Shown here: piece by piece, positions 1 to 8,738 of the stretch
Layout of the letters: each line of letters begins with the position of its first letter
Numbering within the stretch: position 1 is the stretch's first letter
Assembly (NCBI GenBank): GCA_019638475.1
Contig: JAHBTR010000001.1
Span: 310,001-374,000, forward strand
DNA length: 64,000 nt
Direction of reading: 5' to 3'
Source of the DNA: Chitinophagaceae bacterium
GTDB taxonomy: Bacteria > Bacteroidota > Bacteroidia > Chitinophagales > Chitinophagaceae
The notes under the pieces: generated by a model
What the model saw: the letters and a program-made list of their open reading frames with translations, nothing else
The model's database searches: none
What the model was told of the DNA's origin: nothing
Made by a program: the position numbers and the translations under genes

Positions 1-236
1 TCTGCTAAGCCGCTGGCACTTCTTGTTTTAGAGCCATTAAAAACCAATGCTTCTAAATTTTCGCTTCTTAAAGCAGATATTTTTTGTTCGCCAATAACCC
101 ATCTAATGCTGTCTATAATATTGCTTTTACCACAGCCATTAGGACCAATAATGCCTGTAATGCCTTCATCAAAACTGACAATAGTTTTATCGGCAAAACT
201 TTTAAATCCTTTAATTTCTAACGATTTTAATTTCAT
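1..236 (-). CDS. smc: Chromosome segregation protein SMC, N-terminal fragment (runs off the left edge)
   Basis: The complement of the left edge encodes the first 78 or so residues of an SMC ATPase, beginning MKLKSLEIKGFKSFADKT. The Walker A motif GPNGCGKSN is at about residues 32-40, followed by IIDSIRWVIGEQ and LRSENLEALVFNGS, all hallmarks of bacterial SMC. The family compacts and segregates chromosomes as an ATP-dependent coiled-coil dimer with ScpA/ScpB. Only the ATP-binding head is visible; coiled coils, hinge and Walker B lie outside the window. The start is the ATG at 236. A weak -7-like TATGTTCG lies at 265-272 on the minus strand. Identification is firm because the motifs are nearly invariant; RecN or RecF would not have the FKSFAD signature. 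Confidence 0.93.
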   Translation of the reverse strand, partial: MKLKSLEIKGFKSFADKTIVSFDEGITGIIGPNGCGKSNIIDSIRWVIGEQKISALRSENLEALVFNGSKTRSASGLA

Positions 237-447
237 ACTAAACTACCCATTTTTAAAGTACTTGCGAACATAGTAGTTTTATGCTTTTAAAGAAAACACC
301 AATTATGCAGTGTGTATAAGTGGTGGGAAAAAGGAAGTATAGAATTTTAATTTTAGCTAATTTGTGTTTAAATGTTGATTATTAATGGGTTTGTTTGGAT
401 TGTTTTATGATTAAACAATATTTAGGGGTTTGTTACTTTTTCTTCTC

Positions 448-471
448 GGCATCTTCTCCTTTATAGGATTG
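448..471 (+). repeat. Left copy of an imperfect 24-bp direct repeat flanking the DUF2059 gene
   Basis: The core GCATCTTCTCCTTTATAG matches the copy at 1080-1103 at 20 of 24 positions in the same orientation. The two copies bracket the lone gene at 558-1070. A partial inverted match (GCATCTTCTTCTCT on the minus strand) is near 18031-18045, downstream of the accessory cassette. Confidence 0.45.
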
Positions 472-530
472 AGTGTTAGCTAAAGGAAGATGTGTTGTAA
501 AACATCTCCAATGCCCTTACCTTAGCACAA

Positions 531-538
531 TACTTTTG
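531..538 (+). promoter_or_regulatory. Bacteroidota -7 element upstream of the DUF2059 gene
   Basis: TACTTTTG fits the TAnnTTTG consensus of the primary Bacteroidota sigma factor and lies 20 bp upstream of the ATG at 558. Confidence 0.5.
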
Positions 539-557
539 TATAAACATTACATTCAAT

Positions 558-1070
558 ATGAGTAAAATAACAAAACTAATTATCGCTTTGTGTTTGGTAA
601 CTAATATTTCATTTTCACAAAGTGATACAACTTCAAGCCAAAATATTTCAGACATTTTTGACAGGATTGCCAAAAGTTTGAAAAACTTTCAGTTAGATAC
701 AACCGATGCTCCTAATGATAAAATCACCAAAAAAATTATAGAGTTGAGAAGTTTAAGAGGCGGCTTTAACATTAATGAAGCAATTAATTTCAAAATTGAA
801 GAAGACAAACAAAAAAATCAAGCCCCGAAAGAAGCGTTAGAGAAACTTGCCATTTTTTTTACATCAGGAAATGGTAAAAGATGGTTAGACAATGCAACTA
901 TTTGGATTTATAGACAACATTTCACTTATAACGAATTGAAACAATTAGTAAAATTCTACAAGACTTCAGCAGGAGAAAAAATGGCTACGAATTTCCCTGT
1001 TATTATGATGCAATCATTAAAAGCAGCAGAGATAATAAAAGAGATATTTATGCAGCAACAAAAAAAGTAA
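558..1070 (+). CDS. Secreted DUF2059-family protein
   Basis: A 170-residue protein. A hydrophobic N-terminal stretch (about residues 5-19, ending ISFSQ) looks like a cleavable Sec signal. The C-terminal half, about residues 115-160, has the typical DUF2059 arrangement: a tyrosine-rich helix, then FTYNELKQLVKFYKTSAGEK and a hydrophobic helix. DUF2059 proteins are small periplasmic helical proteins of unknown function, so only localisation and family can be stated. The gene stands alone between oppositely oriented neighbours and is bracketed by imperfect 24-bp direct repeats, which hints at insertion as a unit. The ATG at 558 follows a well-placed -7 element. The family assignment rests on the C-terminal motif. 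Confidence 0.75.
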   Translation: MSKITKLIIALCLVTNISFSQSDTTSSQNISDIFDRIAKSLKNFQLDTTDAPNDKITKKIIELRSLRGGFNINEAINFKIEEDKQKNQAPKEALEKLAIFFTSGNGKRWLDNATIWIYRQHFTYNELKQLVKFYKTSAGEKMATNFPVIMMQSLKAAEIIKEIFMQQQKK

Positions 1071-1079
1071 TTTCTTTCC

Positions 1080-1103
1080 TGCATCTTCTTCTTCATAGCA
1101 TTG
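1080..1103 (+). repeat. Right copy of an imperfect 24-bp direct repeat flanking the DUF2059 gene
   Basis: The core GCATCTTCTTCTTCATAG matches the copy at 448-471 at 20 of 24 positions in the same orientation, starting ten bases after the stop codon of the DUF2059 gene. Confidence 0.45.
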
Positions 1104-1145
1104 TTATTATGTATTAATCAAACAATAATTTTTTTTCTAATTAGA

Positions 1146-2210
1146 TTAATATTTCAACTTTCCAATTTTACCTTTTTCGCCAGCTAAAAAAACCAATTTC
1201 TTTTTAGGAGAAACCATACAAACATTAAAGCCTTCTTTGGTAATGCTAATCCAATCATCTCCTCCATCTTTACTATAATCTACTCCATTTGGTCCACAAG
1301 CTACCATTCTTTCTTTATCTATTAATTGTATGCAACTTCTATAACCATAAGGAGGGGCAGTATTGGGCGAAGCCCATTTTTTTCCTTTATTAGTTGTCCA
1401 ATAAAAATTATCGTAAGTGCTATGGGGTATTTTATAATCGCCACCAATACAATAAAATTTATTTTTACCATCAGTAGCTATAGAAAATGTTCCTGTAGTT
1501 TCCACTCCTTGATTTATAGGTATTTGATAGCCAACACTTTTTTTATCTTCTTTTCCAATTAAATAAAAATTACTAACTAAGCCCCCTGTTGCAAAAGCAT
1601 AGTCATAATCAGGGTGATTTAGCATTACAATATTAGTTCCACTTGCAGCAAATAAACCTTCACCTTGTCGTTCTGCTGGAGGCATTTTATACAATGGTTC
1701 TTGCTCCCAAGTTTCTCCACCATCTATTGTTTTAATAATAAAGAAAAAATTTCTTCCTGCATTACCAACATTAATAGGGTCGCCAATACATACACCTTCT
1801 TTATCATTTCTAAAATCCATAGCATCTAAAAACATGCCTTGCATATTTTTTGTAAAAACAACATTCCAAGTATGTCCTCCATCTTTTGTTTTTAAAATAT
1901 AGGCAGGATTACCGACAGCCATAATAATAGCAGTATTGCTATCAAAAGCATGAATATCTCTAAAATCTTTTGTTTCAAAATCTTTCACTTTTATCCAAGC
2001 CCAGCTATTACCAGCATCTGTACTTTTGCCTATAGTACCATTGCTACCACTTACCCAAATTACTTCATCATTAGGAATACTCATACCTCTAAAACTTGTA
2101 TTGGTGGGTGCTCCTGTTGTAAGTAATTGTACACCCCTCTTCTGTGCTGTTAATTGCTTAGTCAAAAAAAGTATTGTAAACAATAGCGTTATTATTTTTA
2201 TTCTTTTCAT
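1146..2210 (-). CDS. Exported Ycf48-like / BNR-repeat beta-propeller protein
   Basis: A 354-residue protein with a lysine-rich, hydrophobic Sec signal (about residues 1-22, ending LTAQ). The rest consists of blades with the BNR/Asp-box pattern (S/K-x-D-x-G-x-x-W): KSTDAGNSWAW, KTKDGGHTWNVV, KTIDGGETWEQE, WTTNKGKKWAS and SKDGGDDWISI. This is the Ycf48/sortilin-like propeller architecture. Databases often name such proteins 'oxidoreductase', which the sequence does not support: no nucleotide-binding or metal motif is visible. Ycf48 helps assemble photosystem II in cyanobacteria; in Bacteroidota the role is unknown. It is a single gene divergent from the sdh operon. The ATG at 2210 directly precedes the signal peptide. 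Substrate or partner unknown. Confidence 0.82.
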   Translation of the reverse strand: MKRIKIITLLFTILFLTKQLTAQKRGVQLLTTGAPTNTSFRGMSIPNDEVIWVSGSNGTIGKSTDAGNSWAWIKVKDFETKDFRDIHAFDSNTAIIMAVGNPAYILKTKDGGHTWNVVFTKNMQGMFLDAMDFRNDKEGVCIGDPINVGNAGRNFFFIIKTIDGGETWEQEPLYKMPPAERQGEGLFAASGTNIVMLNHPDYDYAFATGGLVSNFYLIGKEDKKSVGYQIPINQGVETTGTFSIATDGKNKFYCIGGDYKIPHSTYDNFYWTTNKGKKWASPNTAPPYGYRSCIQLIDKERMVACGPNGVDYSKDGGDDWISITKEGFNVCMVSPKKKLVFLAGEKGKIGKLKY

Positions 2211-2333
2211 ACTATGTAATATTTTATAAAAACAAGAAAGTGAAAATACAATTATTGTGCTAATTTTATTTTGTAAGAAAAACGTTTTAAATAAAAAAAT
2301 ATTTTCTTACAAAGAAACATTGTTATAATTCTA

Positions 2334-2341
2334 TATCTTTG
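2334..2341 (+). promoter_or_regulatory. -7 promoter element of the sdh operon
   Basis: TATCTTTG matches TAnnTTTG and sits 33 bp upstream of the sdhC ATG, in the 163-bp gap between the divergent propeller gene and sdhC. Confidence 0.6.
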
Positions 2342-2373
2342 TTCAGATTTTTTTATAACCTCAACTTTGCTAT

Positions 2374-3048
2374 ATGACTTGGAAACAAATGTTCACTTCA
2401 TCGGTAGGCAAAAAGTTAATCATGGGCTTTACCGGAATTTTTCTTATTCTATTTTTAATTATACATGTAGCTCTAAATGCTTGTATTTGGGCTAATGATG
2501 GTGGAAAAATGTTTACACAGGGTGCTCATTTTATGGGTAGTACAGTAGTACCAAGAATACTTGAAATAGGGCTTTTTGCAGGCTTTATTTTACATGTAAT
2601 ACAAGGAATAATGTTAGAAATTGATAATAGAAAAGCCAGAGGGAAAGTGCAATATGCTGTCAATTTTGGCAATAAAGGTAGTAAATGGTACAGCAGAAGT
2701 ATGGGTTTATTAGGCACAATTATTTTATTATTTTTAATAATGCACATCTATCATTTTTGGCTACCTAATAGAGCTAATCAAGGGTTTTTATTAGGAGAGG
2801 AAATTGATTTATATGCAACCATGAAAGAAACATTTAGTAATCTTTGGATAGTAATATTGTATGTTTTAGGTTGTATTTCTTTAGGCTATCATTTAGCTCA
2901 TGGATTTCAAAGTGCTTTTAGAACAATGGGTGTACATAACAAACGTTATTTATCAATGGTTACAACAATAGGATATGCTTTTTCAATTATTGTTCCATTA
3001 GCATTTGCATTAATGCCTATTAGTTTTTATTTAGGCTGGATTCAATAA
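2374..3048 (+). CDS. sdhC: Succinate dehydrogenase cytochrome b558 subunit
   Basis: A 224-residue integral membrane protein with five predicted helices (about 13-35, 62-82, 110-128, 156-176 and 196-218). It is the single-subunit, di-haem b558 anchor typical of Bacteroidota and Bacillus complex II. Candidate haem ligands are His31, His74, His124 or His127, and His173 or His176, each within a helix. It anchors SdhA/SdhB to the inner membrane and passes electrons from the iron-sulfur subunit to menaquinone. It is first in the operon, followed after 98 bp by sdhA. Full length for the family. Confidence 0.95.
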   Translation: MTWKQMFTSSVGKKLIMGFTGIFLILFLIIHVALNACIWANDGGKMFTQGAHFMGSTVVPRILEIGLFAGFILHVIQGIMLEIDNRKARGKVQYAVNFGNKGSKWYSRSMGLLGTIILLFLIMHIYHFWLPNRANQGFLLGEEIDLYATMKETFSNLWIVILYVLGCISLGYHLAHGFQSAFRTMGVHNKRYLSMVTTIGYAFSIIVPLAFALMPISFYLGWIQ

Positions 3049-3146
3049 AATGAAGTAGTATTAAAAAAAATATTTTGAAAAATTATTTTGGTAAAAGTTT
3101 TATTATACTAAAAACTTGAAGCCATACAACTTGAAACTTTAAGGAT

Positions 3147-5126
3147 ATGTTAGATGCAAAAATTCCTTCTGGTCCAATAGAAAATAAATGGACTGATTAT
3201 AAAGGGCACTGCAAATTGGTAAACCCTACCAATAAAAGAAAGTTAGAAGTTATAGTAATAGGTACAGGATTAGCAGGTGCAAGTGCTGCTGCCTCTTTAG
3301 GAGAATTGGGCTATAAAGTGAAAACATTTTGTTTCCAAGATAGTCCACGCCGTGCCCACTCTATTGCAGCACAAGGTGGTATTAATGCTGCTAAAAATTA
3401 TCAGAATGATGGCGATAGTACTTTTCGTTTGTTCTATGATACAGTAAAAGGTGGCGACTATCGTTCAAGAGAAGCCAATGTATATCGCTTAGCAGAAGTG
3501 AGTGCAAATATTATAGACCAATGTGTAGCACAAGGTGTTCCTTTTGCAAGAGAATATGGTGGTTTATTAAGTAATCGTTCATTTGGTGGTGTACAAGTAC
3601 AACGTACTTTCTATGCTGCTGGACAAACTGGTCAGCAATTATTAATAGGTGCTTATCAAGCATTAGAAAGACAAGTAGCTTTAGGCAATGTAACTCAATA
3701 CTCTCGTCATGAAATGTTAGAAGTAGTTATTGTAGATGGTAAAGCAAGAGGTATTATAGCAAGAGATTTGGTAACAGGCAAATTAGAACGTCATTTTGGG
3801 CATGCTGTTGTATTATGTAGTGGTGGTTATGGCAATGTTTTTTACTTATCTACCAATGCCATGGGCAGTAATGTAACTGCTGCTTGGAAAGCACATAAAG
3901 CAGGTGCATTCTTTGGCAATCCTTGTTATACACAAATTCACCCAACATGTATTCCTGTAAGTGGAGACCATCAAAGTAAACTAACTTTAATGAGTGAAAG
4001 TTTAAGAAATGATGGAAGAATTTGGGTGCCAAAAAAACAAGGTGATAATAGAAAGCCAAATGATATACCAGTAGATGAAAGAGATTATTATTTAGAAAGA
4101 AGATACCCAGCTTTTGGAAACTTAGTTCCAAGAGATGTTGCCAGTCGTGCTGCAAAAGAAAGATGTGATGCAGGTTATGGTGTAGGTACAAGTAAGCAAG
4201 CTGTATATTTAGATTTTGCATCTGCCATAGAACGTTATGGTAAAATAGAAGTTACCAAACAAGGTAGAGATGCAAATAGTGCCACACATGAAGAAATTAT
4301 AACATTAGGCAAACAAGTAGTTAAGGAAAAATATGGCAACTTGTTTGATATGTATGAAAAAATAACAGGAGAAAATCCTTATGAAGTGCCAATGCGTATT
4401 TACCCTGCTGTTCACTATACAATGGGAGGCTTATGGGTAGATTATGAGTTAATGACTACTGTAAAAGGAATGTATGCTTTAGGAGAAGCAAACTTTAGCG
4501 ACCATGGTGCAAATCGTTTAGGAGCAAGTGCTTTAATGCAAGGATTGGCTGATGGATATTTTGTAATTCCTTATACAATAGGTAATTATTTAGCAGACGA
4601 AATTTATAGCAAAGCCATTTCTACAGACCATGAAGCATTTGTAGAAGCTGAAAAGAAAGTAGCTGACAGAATACATACTTTAATGAATATTAAAGGAAAA
4701 ACATCTGTAGAAACTTTCCATAAACGTCTTGGTAAAATTATGTGGAATAAATGTGGTATGGCAAGAAATGAAAAAGACTTGCAAGAAGCTATTGTAGAAA
4801 TTCAAGCATTAAGAAAAGAATTTTGGAAAGATGTAAAAATACTTGGTGAAATAAATGAATTTAATCCTGAATTGGATAAAGCAGGACGTGTAGCAGACTT
4901 TTTAGAATTAGGAGAACTAATGTGCAAAGATGCTTTACTTAGAAAAGAAAGTTGTGGTGGACATTTTAGAGAAGAAAGCCAAACAGAAGAAGGAGAAGCT
5001 TTGAGACAAGACAATGAATTTATGTATGTAGCAGCATGGGAATTTGAAAGTGAAAGCAGTTGGAAATTACATAAAGAAGCATTAAACTATGAAGTAATTA
5101 AACCTACTCAACGTAGTTATAAATAA
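3147..5126 (+). CDS. sdhA: Succinate dehydrogenase / fumarate reductase flavoprotein subunit
   Basis: A 659-residue FAD-binding catalytic subunit that oxidises succinate to fumarate. The dinucleotide-binding glycine motif [18 protein letters not shown] is near residues 35-52. His71 in [11 protein letters not shown] is the expected covalent FAD attachment site. The substrate-site motif IHPTC is near 270 and MGGLWVDYE near 426. The length fits the long Bacteroidota form. AAGGAT just before the ATG at 3147 is one of the few plausible ribosome-binding sites here. The gene lies between sdhC and an inserted lipoprotein gene that begins one base after the sdhA stop, implying one transcript. Confidence 0.96.
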   Translation: MLDAKIPSGPIENKWTDYKGHCKLVNPTNKRKLEVIVIGTGLAGASAAASLGELGYKVKTFCFQDSPRRAHSIAAQGGINAAKNYQNDGDSTFRLFYDTVKGGDYRSREANVYRLAEVSANIIDQCVAQGVPFAREYGGLLSNRSFGGVQVQRTFYAAGQTGQQLLIGAYQALERQVALGNVTQYSRHEMLEVVIVDGKARGIIARDLVTGKLERHFGHAVVLCSGGYGNVFYLSTNAMGSNVTAAWKAHKAGAFFGNPCYTQIHPTCIPVSGDHQSKLTLMSESLRNDGRIWVPKKQGDNRKPNDIPVDERDYYLERRYPAFGNLVPRDVASRAAKERCDAGYGVGTSKQAVYLDFASAIERYGKIEVTKQGRDANSATHEEIITLGKQVVKEKYGNLFDMYEKITGENPYEVPMRIYPAVHYTMGGLWVDYELMTTVKGMYALGEANFSDHGANRLGASALMQGLADGYFVIPYTIGNYLADEIYSKAISTDHEAFVEAEKKVADRIHTLMNIKGKTSVETFHKRLGKIMWNKCGMARNEKDLQEAIVEIQALRKEFWKDVKILGEINEFNPELDKAGRVADFLELGELMCKDALLRKESCGGHFREESQTEEGEALRQDNEFMYVAAWEFESESSWKLHKEALNYEVIKPTQRSYK

Positions 5127-5127
5127 A

Positions 5128-5556
5128 ATGTATAAGACAATATATATTTTATTGTTCTTGACTTTTATTGCTTGTAATAATAAAGAAAATATACATGAGC
5201 ATAAACCGTCATTATTAGGTCTTTGGAATGTACAATATATATCAGAAACAGATTTTGATATTAATGATAATGATACATTGAGAGGTACTTTTAAAGATAC
5301 ACTTCAAAATGTAACAATTTCTTTCAAAAAAGATAGTATCATTTATGCTGAAAACAATATTGATACTATCATCAACAAATATGTTTATCACAAAATCAAC
5401 GATTCTGTTTTATATGTTCAAAATATAGTATCTAAAGATTCAATGAAATTGTATATTCATTACTTAGATACAACAAGATTATTGTTTACAAATATTAGGT
5501 TAGATGAAAAAAGAGAAGAACGATATGAAGTAACAATGGATTGTAATAAAAATTAA
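5128..5556 (+). CDS. Lipoprotein of unknown function inside the sdh operon
   Basis: A 142-residue protein with a lipoprotein signal: MYKTIYILLFLTFIAC, with Cys16 as the acylation site. The mature part is polar, has a LLGLWNVQYISE segment and alternating beta-strand patterns, and recalls small lipocalin-like lipoproteins of Bacteroidota (often annotated DUF4923 or 'lipocalin family'), but I cannot assign a family. It starts one base after the sdhA stop and ends 29 bp before sdhB, so it should be co-transcribed with and perhaps translationally coupled to sdhA. That position is not part of the usual sdhCAB order. Codon use resembles the neighbours. A role in complex II is not shown; a passenger is equally possible. 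Confidence 0.7.
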   Translation: MYKTIYILLFLTFIACNNKENIHEHKPSLLGLWNVQYISETDFDINDNDTLRGTFKDTLQNVTISFKKDSIIYAENNIDTIINKYVYHKINDSVLYVQNIVSKDSMKLYIHYLDTTRLLFTNIRLDEKREERYEVTMDCNKN

Positions 5557-5585
5557 AAAAAATATATAACTAAAGCATTAGACTT

Positions 5586-6347
5586 ATGGAACATTATAAT
5601 ATGAATTTGAATTTAAAAGTTTGGAGACAAAAAAATTCAAATACAAAAGGTAGTTTTAAAATGTACAGAGTAGAAAACATTTCATCAGAAATGAGTTTCT
5701 TAGAAATGTTTGATGTATTGAATGAGCAATTAATAGAAGTTGGAGAAGACCCCATTGCATTTGACCATGATTGTCGTGAAGGCATTTGTGGTGCTTGTTC
5801 TATGTATATAGATGGCAAACCACATGGACCATGGCATGGCAATACAACTTGTCAGCTACACATGAGGGCTTTTAAAGATGGCGATACTATTGTAGTAGAA
5901 CCATGGCGTGCCTCAGCTTTTCCTGTAATAAAAGATTTAGTAGTAGATAGAACTGCCTTTGATAGAATTATACAAGCAGGTGGTTATATTTCTGTTAATA
6001 CAGGTAATGCAGTAGATGGCAATGCTTTGCCTATTAATAAAGATAAAGCAGATGCCTCTTTTGATGCTGCTATGTGTATAGGTTGTGGAGCTTGTGTAGC
6101 AGCTTGTAAAAATAGTAGTGCTATGTTATTCTTATCTGCAAAAGTTTCTCATTTAGCATTATTACCTCAAGGCGAACCTGAAAGAAAATCTCGTGTATTA
6201 GATATGGTAGCACAAATGGATAAAGAAGGTTTTGGCTCTTGTACCAATACTGGTGCATGTGAAGCTACTTGCCCTAAAGAAATTTCTATCAGCTATATAG
6301 CACAGTTAAATAGTGAATACTTATTAGCAGGACTAACAAAAGAATAA
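5586..6347 (+). CDS. sdhB: Succinate dehydrogenase iron-sulfur subunit
   Basis: A 253-residue three-cluster ferredoxin-type subunit. The [2Fe-2S] ligands are Cys63, Cys68 and Cys71 (CREGICGAC) and Cys89. The C-terminal cluster domain has [11 protein letters not shown] (Cys164-Cys174), Cys219 and CEATCP (Cys225, Cys229), giving ligands for one [4Fe-4S] and one [3Fe-4S] cluster. It passes electrons from the flavin in SdhA to the haems of SdhC. The start could instead be the ATG at 5601 ([10 protein letters not shown]), five residues downstream; neither has an obvious ribosome-binding site. Last gene of the operon. Confidence 0.95.
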   Translation: MEHYNMNLNLKVWRQKNSNTKGSFKMYRVENISSEMSFLEMFDVLNEQLIEVGEDPIAFDHDCREGICGACSMYIDGKPHGPWHGNTTCQLHMRAFKDGDTIVVEPWRASAFPVIKDLVVDRTAFDRIIQAGGYISVNTGNAVDGNALPINKDKADASFDAAMCIGCGACVAACKNSSAMLFLSAKVSHLALLPQGEPERKSRVLDMVAQMDKEGFGSCTNTGACEATCPKEISISYIAQLNSEYLLAGLTKE

Positions 6348-6423
6348 TTACTCAATGATATTTTTAATGCCAAAATAATTGAGCCTAATTAAAATATATA
6401 TGGTGTTAAAAAATCTTTGCAAT

Positions 6424-6431
6424 TATATTTG
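6424..6431 (+). promoter_or_regulatory. -7 element of the glycosyltransferase gene
   Basis: TATATTTG matches TAnnTTTG. It lies only 5 bp before the ATG at 6437, so the transcript would be leaderless or nearly so. Confidence 0.4.
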
Positions 6432-6436
6432 CTGTA

Positions 6437-7354
6437 ATGAAGCCCCTAAGTTTTATCATCATTACTTACAACAGAGTTGCTGATACTTTAGAACTATTAC
6501 AAAATATTAGTTCACTAAACAAAGCATCTGAATTATTAGAAGATGTAATCATTGTAAACAATGCTTCTGATGATGATTATACCCCTATTAAACATTACAT
6601 TCAAGAAAATACTTCATTACCTTTTAATTTTATAGATGCTCCAGAAAATTTAGGTGTAACAAAAGGAAGAAATTTTGCCCTACAATTTGCTAAAGCAGCA
6701 ATATGTATTTTCTTAGACGATGATGCCATTTTGCAAAATAAAGATGCTTTAGAAAATGTACTAAAATCATTTGAAGGTGTTGGAATGAATAACAGAGAAG
6801 TTGCCATAGTTTCTTTCAAAGTATTGTATTATGATAATCTTGAAATGCAAGTAAATGCACTGCCTCACAAAAATTTTAAAGAATATCAATCACTACCCTA
6901 TTTCTTTACTTATTATTTTGCTGGTGGTGCTCATGCTATAAAAAGAAAAGCATTGGATGAAGTAGGCAATTTGCCAGAAACTTTTTTTTATGGAATGGAA
7001 GAATATGATGTAAGCTACAGAATTATTAATAAAGGTTATTGTATTAAATACGATGCATCTATCATTATGCTGCACAAAGAAAGTGCACAAGGGCGTAAAC
7101 CTAAACATGAAAAACTACGAATGATGTGGGTAAATAAAGCAATAGTAGCTTACAGATATTTGCCCATTGGCTATTTTTATACTACTGCTATAATGTGGAG
7201 TTTACAATATTTAAAAGAAACTAAGTTTAATATAAAAGGCTTTGTAAAAGGTTGGAAAGAAGTGCTACAAATTTTTTCTTCAGAAAAGAGAACTATGTTA
7301 AACAAAAAATCTTTAGAATACTTGTATCAAACTAAAGCAAGATTATGGTACTAA
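6437..7354 (+). CDS. Family 2 glycosyltransferase
   Basis: A 305-residue GT-A fold enzyme. It begins LSFIIITYNRVADTLELL, the nucleotide-sugar binding strand-loop of GT2, has a DxD-type metal motif in IFLDDDAIL at about residues 94-102, and an ED-type region (GMEEYDVSYRI) where the catalytic base is expected, near residue 191. It resembles rhamnosyl- and other envelope-glycan transferases; donor and acceptor cannot be read from sequence. No membrane anchor is obvious. It has its own promoter downstream of sdhB and converges on the DUF4296 gene with a 15-bp gap. Confidence 0.88.
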   Translation: MKPLSFIIITYNRVADTLELLQNISSLNKASELLEDVIIVNNASDDDYTPIKHYIQENTSLPFNFIDAPENLGVTKGRNFALQFAKAAICIFLDDDAILQNKDALENVLKSFEGVGMNNREVAIVSFKVLYYDNLEMQVNALPHKNFKEYQSLPYFFTYYFAGGAHAIKRKALDEVGNLPETFFYGMEEYDVSYRIINKGYCIKYDASIIMLHKESAQGRKPKHEKLRMMWVNKAIVAYRYLPIGYFYTTAIMWSLQYLKETKFNIKGFVKGWKEVLQIFSSEKRTMLNKKSLEYLYQTKARLWY

Positions 7355-7369
7355 TTTATATACTCAAGT

Positions 7370-7810
7370 TTACTTTTTTAATTTCAGCGTTTTTAGTTTC
7401 TTTTTAAAGCTACTATCTTTAGTTTGCTGTTTTATAGGCTCAGTTGTAGTAGGCAAAGGCTTTTCGGCAGATTGGTGTATCAAACTTCTTTGCCTTTGTC
7501 CATATACTAATGATGAATCTATAATAGTTTTAAACTTTACAGGATTTTTTCTATAATAATGATAACTATCAAAAAATTGCTTAGATGTTATTTTATGAAC
7601 AGCAAATATTTTTTGATATAAAGTATCTTTGGTAACTGCATATTCATTCAGTTGATAGTCTGTAGGGTTAGTAATTCTTATTAATTCATCAGCACATGTC
7701 ATTTCCCAAATAATTATTTTCATAGTGTTTTCGGGTAAATATTTTTTACCAAAATTTCCAGTACATGAAAATAAAAAAAAGGAAAATGTAATAGCAGTAA
7801 ATAATTTCAT
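7370..7810 (-). CDS. DUF4296-family lipoprotein
   Basis: A 146-residue protein with a lipoprotein signal (MKLFTAITFSFFLFSC, Cys16). The body matches the DUF4296 pattern of Bacteroidota lipoproteins: a helix with MxxIIWEMTCADELI, then KIFAVHKITSKQFFDSYHYYRKNPVKFKTIIDSSL. The function is unknown; members are presumed surface or periplasmic lipoproteins. It lies 4 bp downstream of the porD-like gene and is probably the last gene of the bamD-rpoZ-coaBC-porD transcript, which suggests an envelope role. The lysine-rich tail (residues 120-146) is low complexity. Confidence 0.82.
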   Translation of the reverse strand: MKLFTAITFSFFLFSCTGNFGKKYLPENTMKIIIWEMTCADELIRITNPTDYQLNEYAVTKDTLYQKIFAVHKITSKQFFDSYHYYRKNPVKFKTIIDSSLVYGQRQRSLIHQSAEKPLPTTTEPIKQQTKDSSFKKKLKTLKLKK

Positions 7811-7814
7811 TAAA

Positions 7815-8738
7815 TTATTTTAATTGTTCTTTATACTTAGTAATATTAGGAATATCTAATAAAGATAAAATACTCAATGCTCTATTCTTTTCTTCAAAAT
7901 CGCTATTTTTAAAAATACCTATTAGTTCATTAGCTTTTCCTTGCATAAAAAATTGAACAAACATGGTGTTAGGATTTTCTTTATTAAAATTTTGTAATTG
8001 AGATAAGGCTTGTAAAATATTGTTTCTTGCTTCCTTATCTGCTTCATACATTTTGTCTAAGCCAGACCTATAATAAGTATATATAACATCGTGTACTATA
8101 TTATATTTTGTGTTCATTAAATTTTCAGTAAAAAAATAACGATTGCGTAATCCATCAAAAACACGCCAGCCCGAAATATTTTTTCCTTCAGGTGCATTGT
8201 TTACAATGTTTTGTGCTTTTTGAAAATATGACTGTCCTCCTTTTGGCGAAAATGAATCATAATCCAAACCCATAATCATATAAGCATAATATGCAAAAAT
8301 AGCTGTAAGGTTAGCAGCTAAAGCATCTGAGCCTTGTACCCTATTATCATTAAACTCTACTGGTTGATATTCTACATATTTAAAAGTAACATCGGGGTCC
8401 ATAAAATTAATAAGAGCTGCTTGATAAGAAGAATTAAAAATAGGTCTTGCTGCTTGAATGGTTAATGAACCTTTATATACATCTTGCTCTGCTATACTCT
8501 CTAAATTCAATAAAAAATTACAAACTATTTTTTCATTTTCTTTAAATACATCTTTACTCCACTTTCTGTTATTTAAAAAATTGTTTAACTGTGTTTGCAA
8601 TGTGTTGAAAATTTTCTTATCAACTGTTGAAGGTATTCTGCTGGTAATTACTGTAACTTTTGCTTTTAACTCTTGTGCATGAGTGTAAGTATTTATACTA
8701 ACAGTAAAAAGTAATATCAATAAAAAATAACGATACAT
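7815..8738 (-). CDS. porD: DUF4835-family protein, PorD-like T9SS-associated envelope protein
   Basis: A 307-residue protein with a Sec signal (about 1-21, ending THAQ). It shows the DUF4835 features: ELKAKVTVITSRIPSTVDKKIF at the N-terminus of the mature protein, LTIQAARPIFNSSYQAALIN in the middle and an internal FAYYAYMIMGLDYDSFSPKGG block. NCBI-style annotation names this family PorD and links it to type IX secretion; that link is from the family, not from this sequence. Its ATG overlaps the coaBC stop (TAATG), implying translational coupling. Order bamD-rpoZ-coaBC-DUF4835 is common in Bacteroidota. Outer-membrane or periplasmic location is inferred from the signal peptide. Confidence 0.85.
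   Translation of the reverse strand: MYRYFLLILLFTVSINTYTHAQELKAKVTVITSRIPSTVDKKIFNTLQTQLNNFLNNRKWSKDVFKENEKIVCNFLLNLESIAEQDVYKGSLTIQAARPIFNSSYQAALINFMDPDVTFKYVEYQPVEFNDNRVQGSDALAANLTAIFAYYAYMIMGLDYDSFSPKGGQSYFQKAQNIVNNAPEGKNISGWRVFDGLRNRYFFTENLMNTKYNIVHDVIYTYYRSGLDKMYEADKEARNNILQALSQLQNFNKENPNTMFVQFFMQGKANELIGIFKNSDFEEKNRALSILSLLDIPNITKYKEQLK

Larger units (their letters stand above)
237..557. other. Intergenic region, 321 bp, between smc and the DUF2059 gene
   Basis: AT-rich and without a convincing gene. It holds the presumed smc promoter (near 265-272, minus strand), one copy of a 24-bp imperfect direct repeat (448-471), a small hairpin with AGATGT/ACATCT arms near 488-507, and a plus-strand -7 element (531-538) for the next gene. 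Confidence 0.6.

Noticed and set aside
485..509. Small hairpin upstream of the DUF2059 gene considered as a terminator
   Set aside because: Arms are only 6-8 bp, there is no T run, and no gene on the plus strand ends before it.
3850..4221. Minus-strand open frame rich in Leu and His inside sdhA
   Set aside because: It is entirely within the well-supported sdhA gene, is low in complexity and has no start context or family motif.
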